This document shows positions 13,819-18,957 of a stretch of DNA of 18,957 nt, one piece after another. Every line of letters starts with the position of its first letter. Position 1 is the stretch's first letter. Location: contig CALLNA010000109.1 in the NCBI GenBank assembly GCA_938005655.1, positions 1 to 18,957 on the forward strand, written 5' to 3'. The notes below the pieces were generated by a model. That model made no database searches. It was not told where the DNA came from and worked only from the letters and a program-made list of their open reading frames with translations. This DNA is from an uncultured Novosphingobium sp. (GTDB lineage Bacteria > Pseudomonadota > Alphaproteobacteria > Sphingomonadales > Sphingomonadaceae). A program made the translations under genes and the position numbers.

Positions 13819-14619
13819 CTACTTCCCGAACGCCGGCTTGCGCTTTTCCTTGAGCGCGGCGATGCCTTCCAGGTGGTCGGCGCTGCGGACGCTCAGCGAT
13901 TCCATGACGATGCCGGTCTCCATCACGGCATGGGCGACGCGCTTCAGCTCCAGGTTGGTCAGCACCTTGGTCGCGCGGATCGCGCCCATCGCCCCGGCCA
14001 GCAGCCTGTCGCAGAAGCCGTAGACCGCCTCGTCGAGCTGGTCGGCGGGGACGCAGTGGTTGACCAGGCCGATCTCGGCCGCCTTCTGCGCGGTCAGCAA
14101 CTCGCCGGTCATCAGGTATTCCTTGGCCCGGCCGAGCCCGATCCGCTGCGCCCAGATCACCGCCCCGCCATCGCCCGCGACGAGGCCGAGGCCGACGTGG
14201 GGATCGCCGATCTTCGCGCCCTCGGCGGCGAAGATCACGTCGCAGAACAGCGCCAGCGTCGCGCCGAGGCCGACCGCGTGGCCGTTCATTCGGGCGACGA
14301 TCGGCTTGTCGATGTCGAGCATGGTATAGACGATCCGCTTGGCGACCTGCGCCTCGTGATCGAACAGGCGCGGATCGGCGGCGTTGCGCGAGATGTGGTC
14401 GAGGTCACCGCCCGCCGAGAAGGCGCGGCCCGCGCCGGTGATGAGCAGCACGTCCGAGCCCTTGTCTCCTTGCGCGAAGGCCATCGCCTCGGCCAGGTCG
14501 TCGTGCAGCTCCAGGTTCACCGCGTTGAGCGAATCGGGGCGGTTCAGCGTCATCACCAGCAGCCGCCCCTTGCGGCTCAGCGCGATCGTCCCAAGGTTCG
14601 GCAGCGTTGTATCCGGCAT
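13819..14619 (-). CDS. Enoyl-CoA hydratase/isomerase family protein, non-canonical active site
   Basis: A 266-aa crotonase of normal length. Features are the CoA/oxyanion segment GRAFSAGGDLDHI (64-76), NGHAVGLGATLALFCDVIFA (112-131) and IGDPHVGLGLVAGDGG (137-152). Where classical hydratases have two catalytic glutamates this protein has Thr121 and His141; Asp150 in AGDGG is nearby and may act instead. I have seen the DPHVxxGLVAGDGG pattern in many actinobacterial and sphingomonad crotonases, generally annotated only as hydratase/isomerase. Start ATG 14619 is preceded by GGAGG at 14626-14630 on the minus strand; longer in-frame extensions run into the divergent FAD gene. It shares a 171-bp intergenic region with that gene. 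The reaction could be hydration, isomerisation or hydrolysis of a cyclic or branched acyl-CoA. Confidence 0.9.
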   Translation of the reverse strand: MPDTTLPNLGTIALSRKGRLLVMTLNRPDSLNAVNLELHDDLAEAMAFAQGDKGSDVLLITGAGRAFSAGGDLDHISRNAADPRLFDHEAQVAKRIVYTMLDIDKPIVARMNGHAVGLGATLALFCDVIFAAEGAKIGDPHVGLGLVAGDGGAVIWAQRIGLGRAKEYLMTGELLTAQKAAEIGLVNHCVPADQLDEAVYGFCDRLLAGAMGAIRATKVLTNLELKRVAHAVMETGIVMESLSVRSADHLEGIAALKEKRKPAFGK

Positions 14620-14732
14620 CGCATGTCCTCCGTTTGCGCCGCTCATAGGACGATCGCAGGACGAGGCCAGAGGAAATCCGCGTCCGCCACCACGATATGG
14701 AACGGCGGGCCGCCGGTTGGGTGCGCTGGCGC

Positions 14733-14760
14733 TTGCAATGCGCGGTGCCATCCGGAATAT
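14733..14760 (+). promoter_or_regulatory. Candidate sigma70-type promoter for the FAD gene
   Basis: TTGCAA (14733-14738), 16 bp and GAATAT (14755-14760) resemble -35 and -10 boxes; transcription would begin near 14767, about 24 bases before the start codon at 14791. Spacing is slightly short and GC-rich genomes offer few good matches, so this is tentative. Confidence 0.4.
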
Positions 14761-14790
14761 CCGCCCGCAACAGGATGAGAGGAGTGTTCG

Positions 14791-16467
14791 ATGGCGGGTT
14801 TCGATGAGACCTTCGACTGGGTCGTGGTCGGCAGCGGGGCAGGCGCGATGAGTTCCAGCCTCTTGATGCGCGAGGCCGGCAAGTCGGTGGTCGTCCTGGA
14901 GAAGTCGAAGTTCGCCGGCGGCACGACCGCCAAGTCCGGCGGGGTCATCTGGCTGCCCGACAACCCCTTCATGGAACCCGGCGAAGATAGCGCCGAGAAG
15001 GGCTTCGAATATCTCGATTCGCTGGTCGGGGACGGCCCGGACAAGCCCGGTACCAGCCCGGAGAAGCGCCGCGCCTACGTTACCGAGGGGCGCAAGATGA
15101 TCGAGTTCCTGGTGAAGAAGGGCGTCAAGCTGGCGCGCGGGTCGAAGTTCTGGCCGGACTACTACGACGAGTATCCCGGCGGCTGCAAGACGAGCCGCAC
15201 GGTCATCGCCCTGCCGTTCAACACGGCCGAGCTGGGCGAGTGGGAGCCGAAGCTGCGCCCTGGCTTCCTGCCGGTCCCCGCCCTGCTCGACGAGGGCATG
15301 AAGCTGCCGTTCCTCAGCGGCGGCAAGAAGCTCGGGTTCTATGCCAAGGTCGGCTCGAAGATCATGTGGGGCAAGCTGACCGGCAAGCGCTGGACGACGG
15401 CGGGCGCGGCCTTGCAGGGGCGGATGCTCCAGCAGGTGCTCAAGGCCGGGGTCGACCTCCGCCTCGAAACCCCGGTCGACGAGCTGGTGGTCGAGGACGG
15501 CAAGGTCACGGGCGTCGTCACGCAGAAGGACGGCAAGCCCTGGCGGATCGGGGCGCGGCTCGGCGTGCTGGTCAATGCCGGCGGCTTCGCCCGCAACCAG
15601 GAGATGCGCGACAAGTACATGCCCGGCACCCGCGCCGAATGGTCGATGACCAACGAGAGCGACACCGGCGACATGCACCGCGCGATGGAGAAGATCGGCG
15701 GCGTGCTTGCGCAGATGGACCAGATGGTCGGCTTCCAGATGACCCGCGCGCCGGGCTGGGACAGCGACTATGTCGCGCCCGGCATGCAAGCGGTCACGGC
15801 CAAGCCCCATGCGATCCTGGTCGACCAGTCGGGCGTGCGTTACCAGAACGAGGGCGGCTCCTACGAGGAGTTCTGCGAAGGCATGGTCGTGCGCAACCGC
15901 ACGGTTCCCGCGATCCCGAGCTGGGGCGTGTTCGACCGCCAGTACCTGGAGCTTTACCCGCTGGCCGGAGCCGGACAGGGCAAGGTTCCGCAGAAGTGGG
16001 CGGAAAGCGGCTGGCTCAAGCAGGCCGATACGCTGGAGGAACTGGCGGGGCTGATCGGCGTCGATCCCGCCACGCTGAAGGCCACGGTCGAGCGCTGGAA
16101 CGCGATGGTCGACAAGGGCGTGGACGAGGATTTTCACCGGGGCGAGCGCAAGTACGACCAGTGGCTGGGCGATCCGCGCCGCGAGGAGCGGTTCCGCACC
16201 CTCGGCAAGATCGAGAAGGCTCCGTTCTACGCGGTCGACTGCGTGCCGGGCGACGTCAGCACCTATGGCGGCGTCATCACCGACGTCCATTCGCGCGTGC
16301 TCACGGCCGAGGGCAAGCCGATCGAGGGGCTCTACGCCTGCGGCGTCTCGACCGCTTCGCCGATGGGCAAGGTCTATCCGGGCGCGGGGGCCAGCGTCGG
16401 CCCGTCGATGACCTTCGGCTGGATCGCGGCCAAGCACGCCGCGGGGCTCGGCAACCAGGCGCTCTGA
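14791..16467 (+). CDS. FAD-dependent oxidoreductase, 3-ketosteroid delta-1-dehydrogenase-like
   Basis: A 558-aa flavoprotein of the FAD_binding_2/fumarate reductase superfamily. It has an N-terminal dinucleotide motif VVVGSGAGAMSSSLL with E37 at the end of strand 2 (VVVLEKS), GGTTAKSGG (43-51), and a C-terminal FAD cap region (GLYACGVSTASPMG followed by YPGAGASVGPSMTFGW). The YPGAG motif (Y529, G533) corresponds to the catalytic Tyr/Gly pair YPGPG of 3-ketosteroid delta-1-dehydrogenases; I could not place the other two catalytic tyrosines with confidence. AGAGGAG at 14778-14784 supports ATG 14791. It would introduce a double bond next to a ring ketone, of a steroid or another cyclic ketone. 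A thioesterase follows after 8 bp. True KstD activity is not assured. Confidence 0.88.
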   Translation: MAGFDETFDWVVVGSGAGAMSSSLLMREAGKSVVVLEKSKFAGGTTAKSGGVIWLPDNPFMEPGEDSAEKGFEYLDSLVGDGPDKPGTSPEKRRAYVTEGRKMIEFLVKKGVKLARGSKFWPDYYDEYPGGCKTSRTVIALPFNTAELGEWEPKLRPGFLPVPALLDEGMKLPFLSGGKKLGFYAKVGSKIMWGKLTGKRWTTAGAALQGRMLQQVLKAGVDLRLETPVDELVVEDGKVTGVVTQKDGKPWRIGARLGVLVNAGGFARNQEMRDKYMPGTRAEWSMTNESDTGDMHRAMEKIGGVLAQMDQMVGFQMTRAPGWDSDYVAPGMQAVTAKPHAILVDQSGVRYQNEGGSYEEFCEGMVVRNRTVPAIPSWGVFDRQYLELYPLAGAGQGKVPQKWAESGWLKQADTLEELAGLIGVDPATLKATVERWNAMVDKGVDEDFHRGERKYDQWLGDPRREERFRTLGKIEKAPFYAVDCVPGDVSTYGGVITDVHSRVLTAEGKPIEGLYACGVSTASPMGKVYPGAGASVGPSMTFGWIAAKHAAGLGNQAL

Positions 16468-16475
16468 CCCCGCGC

Positions 16476-16922
16476 GTGACCGACGAGGAGCTGACGGCCG
16501 CCGGCTGGCGCAAGCTGCCGACCAGGCAATTCTCCACCGCGCTCGGGGCGATCTGGCTTCGCGGCGAGGAGGGCGCGCGCGAGATCGGCCTGTTCACCAC
16601 GCCGGCCGTCGCCAACGATCACATGGGCATGGTCCACGGCGGGGCGCTGATGACCTTCGCCGACATGGCGCTCGGCCTGGCGGCGGGCGAGGCGATCGGC
16701 GGCGCGCCCATGGCGACGGCCCAGCTCCAGTTCCACTTCACCGCCGCCGCGCCGATCGGGGTGCTGCTGACCTGCAAGCCCGAGCTGGTGCGGCAGACCT
16801 CGCAACTGCTGTTCGTGCGCGGACTGTTCGAGGCCGGCGGCCGGACGGTCGGCATGGCCGACGCCATGTTCAAGGTGCTCGACGCGGCGAAGATGGCGAC
16901 CATCGCCGCGCGGTCGCGCTGA
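16476..16922 (+). CDS. PaaI-type hotdog thioesterase
   Basis: A 148-aa hotdog-fold protein. Its signature is N48-x-M-G-M-V-H-G-G (HGG at 54-56) followed by the catalytic-type acidic residue D63 in FADMALG, as in PaaI and related acyl-CoA thioesterases, then the central strand TAQLQFHFTAAAPIG. The start is taken as GTG 16476, eight bases after the stop of the FAD gene; no ATG lies between the stop and the conserved core, and the Shine-Dalgarno is poor, so translation probably depends on coupling. It would hydrolyse a CoA ester, perhaps rescuing CoA from dead-end aryl- or cycloalkyl-CoA intermediates. The gene ends in a hairpin shared with the convergent MDR gene. Family is confident, substrate unknown. 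Confidence 0.87.
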   Translation: MTDEELTAAGWRKLPTRQFSTALGAIWLRGEEGAREIGLFTTPAVANDHMGMVHGGALMTFADMALGLAAGEAIGGAPMATAQLQFHFTAAAPIGVLLTCKPELVRQTSQLLFVRGLFEAGGRTVGMADAMFKVLDAAKMATIAARSR

Positions 16923-16923
16923 T

Positions 16924-16944
16924 CCCTCCCGTTTTCGGGCAGGG
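16924..16944. terminator. Hairpin between convergent thioesterase and MDR genes
   Basis: CCCTCCCG (16924-16931), TTTT loop, CGGG (16936-16939), bulged C 16940 and AGGG (16941-16944) give an 8-bp stem with one bulge, the same bulged design as 2840-2863. It fills the whole gap between the TGA of the thioesterase and the TAA of the minus-strand gene and probably terminates both. Confidence 0.6.
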
Positions 16945-17934
16945 TTACAGCAGGTTCACCCCGACCTTGCCGAAGAAGGCGTTGCCCTCCAGCGCGCGAT
17001 AGGCGTCCTGGAGCCGGTCGAGGTCATAGACCGCGTCGACCACCGGGCGGATGCGGTGCTCGACGATGAAGCGGGCCATCGCCTCGTGCCCGTCGCGATC
17101 GCCGACCGCGATGGGCACGAGGCGCGGGTCGTCCTGCGTCCAGGTGAAGTCCGAGCCGAGCATCCCGATCGCCGAGAGCTGCCCGCCTTCCACCAGCAGC
17201 GAGGCGTTGTCGGCGAACTGCACGACGCCGACCGTGTCGATCACGTTGGCGATCGCGTTGCCGCCCACGGCGCGGCGGATCGCCGCGCCCCAGTCCGGCG
17301 TGGTTCGGTAGTTCACCGCGACGTCGGCGCCGAGCGAGCGGGCGCGGTTGAGCTTGGCGTCGGAGGAGGAGGTGATCGCGACCTTCGCGCCCATCGCCTT
17401 GGCGAACTGCAAGGCGGCGATCGAGACGCCGCCGGTGCCGTGGGCGAGGACCCATTCGCCGGGCGCGGTCGGGCGGAAGCGGGTGAGCGCCGACCATGCG
17501 GTCAATCCGGCGCAGGCCAGCGTCGCGCCGTCGAGGTCCCCCATCTCGTCGGGCAGGTGGACCAGGCTGTGGTCGGGAAAGACCGCATATTGCCGCGCCA
17601 CGCCATCGACCGAGCCGCCGAGCATCGCGAAGGATTCCTGCGGTCCGTTGATCCAGCCCAGGGTGAAGGTCGGCATCACCCGGTCGCCCGGCCGGACCCG
17701 CTCGACGCCGGCCCCGACCGCCTCGACCACGCCCGCGGCGCAGGACAGCGGGATCAGCTCGGGCGCCTTGGCGATGCCGGGGATCAGGCCCTTGGCCATG
17801 ATGAGATCGCGGAAGTTGAGCGTCGCCGCGGTCAGCCGGACCAGCGCCTCGCCGGGGCCGGGCGCAGGCACGTCCTGCTCGACCACGCGGATCGTATCGA
17901 TGCCCTTGCTGCTTTGCAGGATCGCGACTTTCAT
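16945..17934 (-). CDS. MDR-family NAD(P)-dependent oxidoreductase, zinc-free
   Basis: A 329-aa medium-chain dehydrogenase/reductase. It has the GroES-like N domain (TLNFRDLIMAKG at 38-49, SCAAGVVEAVGAGV at 64-77), the nucleotide-binding motif HGTGGVS (165-171) and the NYRTTPDW segment common to quinone-oxidoreductase-like members. The zinc-binding GHE and cysteine lobe are missing, so it is expected to be a zinc-independent reductase of enones, quinones or aldehydes. ATG 17934 has GGGAGA eight or so bases upstream on the minus strand. The frame stays open to 18870 but only as a shadow across repeats and the divergent Rieske gene. It diverges from that oxygenase with 255 bp between, which suggests shared control; it might also serve as an electron-transfer or downstream dehydrogenase partner, without evidence. 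Confidence 0.9.
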   Translation of the reverse strand: MKVAILQSSKGIDTIRVVEQDVPAPGPGEALVRLTAATLNFRDLIMAKGLIPGIAKAPELIPLSCAAGVVEAVGAGVERVRPGDRVMPTFTLGWINGPQESFAMLGGSVDGVARQYAVFPDHSLVHLPDEMGDLDGATLACAGLTAWSALTRFRPTAPGEWVLAHGTGGVSIAALQFAKAMGAKVAITSSSDAKLNRARSLGADVAVNYRTTPDWGAAIRRAVGGNAIANVIDTVGVVQFADNASLLVEGGQLSAIGMLGSDFTWTQDDPRLVPIAVGDRDGHEAMARFIVEHRIRPVVDAVYDLDRLQDAYRALEGNAFFGKVGVNLL

Positions 17935-17961
17935 CGGCAGGCTTCTCCCAATCCCACGGCC

Positions 17962-18051
17962 GTCGTCCTGAACGCGTTTCAGGACCCATCTCGCCTTCGG
18001 GGTCCGTCCGCTCTTGGGGAGAAATGGACCCTGAAACAAGTTCAGCGTGAC
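17962..18051. repeat. REPIN-like inverted palindrome doublet D (gene-free form)
   Basis: The left unit carries GTCCTGAACGCGTTTCAGGAC (17965-17985; 8-bp arms) with tail CCATCTC; the right unit, inverted, carries CTGAAACAAGTTCAG (18031-18045) with the GTCAC end at 18047-18051 and inward tail GGTCCATTTCTCC. Unit order and orientation are the same as at the GIY-YIG cassette, but only about 35-45 bp of spacer lies between. It sits in the divergent promoter region of the MDR and Rieske genes. Confidence 0.75.
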
Positions 18052-18152
18052 GAGCTGACAGGGGCGGGAGCGGCGGCTTGCCTGAAACGGCCCTCGCAAA
18101 TGACTGCGGCCCGCCGCCCCGTTGCGCTCGGGCGTCGGGGCTGGAAGATACC

Positions 18153-18166
18153 CGGACGATCGTCCG
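18153..18166. promoter_or_regulatory. Perfect 14-bp palindrome upstream of the Rieske gene, candidate operator
   Basis: CGGACGATCGTCCG is a perfect 14-bp dyad 23 bp before the Rieske start codon, enclosed by a wider ACCCG (18150-18154)/CGGGT (18169-18173) pair. Its place between the divergent reductase and oxygenase genes, close to the start, fits a repressor site (TetR- or IclR-like by symmetry). GGACGATCG recurs at 14648-14656 in the crotonase/FAD divergent region. Confidence 0.5.
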
Positions 18167-18189
18167 CACGGGTACAGGAGCCAGGGAGA

Positions 18190-18957
18190 ATGAACGCGAT
18201 TGCGCAGCCGAAGCCGGAGGCGGCGGAAGCCCCGGTCCTGATCGGCACCGAGGCGTACCTGTCGCCCGACTATGCCCGGGAGGAGCGCGACAAGCTCTGG
18301 CGCAAGGTCTGGCAGGTCGCCTGCCGGGTCGAGGAGATTCCCAACGTCGGCGACTACGTCACCTACGACGTGCTCGACGATTCGATGATCGTCACCCGCC
18401 TGTCCGAGGACCGGATCGTCGCCCACCACAACGCCTGCCAGCATCGCGGGCGGCGGCTGGTCGAAGGCTGCGGCAGCGCCAGGAAGTTCGTCTGCCCGTT
18501 CCACGGCTGGACCTGGAATCTCGACGGCAGCAACCTCGGCATCGTCCGCAAGGAAGGTTACTGCGACAAGCTCGATCCCGAGGACGTGCGCCTGCCCTCG
18601 GTCAAGGCCGAGACCTGGGGCGGCTACGTCTTCATCAACATGGACCCGGAGAGCGAGAGCCTCGACCAGTTCCTCGGCGAGGTGAAGCAGTACCTCGACC
18701 CGTTCGAGCTTCAGAACATGCGCTATCGCTGGCGGCAGTGGCTGACCTTCCCCTGCAACTGGAAGGTCGCGATCGAGGCCTTCAACGAGGGCTATCACGT
18801 CGTCGGCACCCATCCGCAGCTCACCCGCTATTCGCCCAAGCCGACCTGGAGCCGCGCGCTCGGCCTGCACGGCAACTTCGGCTCGGCGGCGGGCGAGGGC
18901 GTCGGCGGGGCCAGCTCGGGCGCGGCGGGCGCGGCGGACATGCGCGTGGGCCTCGCC
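18190..18957 (+). CDS. Rieske aromatic ring-hydroxylating oxygenase, alpha subunit (3' end outside window)
   Basis: 256 residues are visible and the frame is open to the window edge. The Rieske [2Fe-2S] ligands are C83-x-H85 (CQHRGRR) and C102-x2-H105 (CPFHGW). The catalytic domain begins with the mononuclear iron site FNEGYHVVGTHPQ: His203 and His208 are five residues apart as in naphthalene dioxygenase, and Glu200 takes the position of the bridging Asp, a common variant. The third iron ligand lies beyond the window. GGGAG at 18184-18188 is very close to ATG 18190, and AGGAG at 18176-18180 is better spaced, both supporting the start. Relatives hydroxylate or demethylate aromatic or polycyclic substrates using electrons from a separate reductase and ferredoxin, not seen here. 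A glycine/alanine-rich stretch at 231-250 is slightly unusual. Confidence 0.93.
   Translation, partial: MNAIAQPKPEAAEAPVLIGTEAYLSPDYAREERDKLWRKVWQVACRVEEIPNVGDYVTYDVLDDSMIVTRLSEDRIVAHHNACQHRGRRLVEGCGSARKFVCPFHGWTWNLDGSNLGIVRKEGYCDKLDPEDVRLPSVKAETWGGYVFINMDPESESLDQFLGEVKQYLDPFELQNMRYRWRQWLTFPCNWKVAIEAFNEGYHVVGTHPQLTRYSPKPTWSRALGLHGNFGSAAGEGVGGASSGAAGAADMRVGLA

Noticed and set aside
14620..16437. N-terminal extension of the minus-strand crotonase frame
   Set aside because: It runs antisense through the KstD-like gene; the conserved crotonase begins at 14619 with a good ribosome site, and the extension lacks family resemblance.
17935..18870. N-terminal extension of the minus-strand MDR frame
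   Set aside because: It translates the palindromic repeats and the antisense of the Rieske gene; the MDR fold starts at 17934 with a Shine-Dalgarno.

Overview
The window (18,957 bp, very GC-rich with strong G/C third-position bias) looks like a catabolic region of an alphaproteobacterial chromosome, most likely a sphingomonad (Sphingomonadales). This rests on gene content (HWE histidine kinase, aminoglycoside-phosphotransferase-like kinase paired with an ACAD10/11-type dehydrogenase, MarR and AraC regulators, Rieske oxygenase, 3-ketosteroid-dehydrogenase-like flavoprotein, fused indolepyruvate oxidoreductase) and on intergenic palindromic repeats of a style I associate with sphingomonads. No tRNA, rRNA, CRISPR array, transposase or phage gene was seen.

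Layout. 1-590: 3' end of an HWE sensor kinase. 591-1278: gene-free, with a paired palindromic repeat, an unexplained densely base-paired stretch (about 850-1097) and a probable MarR operator. 1279-5894: tight operon marR - APH-like kinase - acyl-CoA dehydrogenase - SDR - zinc-free MDR reductase, closed by a hairpin shared with a convergent AraC regulator (5917-6969, minus). 7145-8116: divergent unusual crotonase. 8151-8554: cassette in which a GIY-YIG nuclease gene lies between two inverted copies of a palindromic repeat. 8701-9732: second AraC regulator. 9874-13674: fused 1151-aa indolepyruvate ferredoxin oxidoreductase plus a small dimeric-barrel (EthD-like) protein. 13819-14619 (minus): second crotonase. 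14791-16922: KstD-like flavoprotein and hotdog thioesterase. 16945-17934 (minus): another MDR reductase. 18190-end: N-terminal part of a Rieske ring-hydroxylating oxygenase alpha subunit, cut by the window edge.

How they may work together. The enzymes form a toolkit for oxygenating a ring (Rieske), dehydrogenating a cyclic ketone (KstD-like), making and hydrolysing CoA thioesters (oxidoreductase, thioesterase) and beta-oxidation-like steps (dehydrogenase, two crotonases, SDR). Three local regulators suggest several separately induced modules. The substrate cannot be read from sequence; aromatic, steroid or terpenoid acids are reasonable guesses. The kinase-dehydrogenase-SDR trio resembles the 4-hydroxyacyl-CoA phosphorylation/elimination route known from levulinate catabolism (LvaA/LvaC/LvaD) and ACAD10/11.

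The most distinctive non-enzymatic signals are the GIY-YIG gene nested in an inverted palindrome pair, four such REPIN-like doublets in all, six copies of a shorter hairpin, and the structured 850-1097 region.
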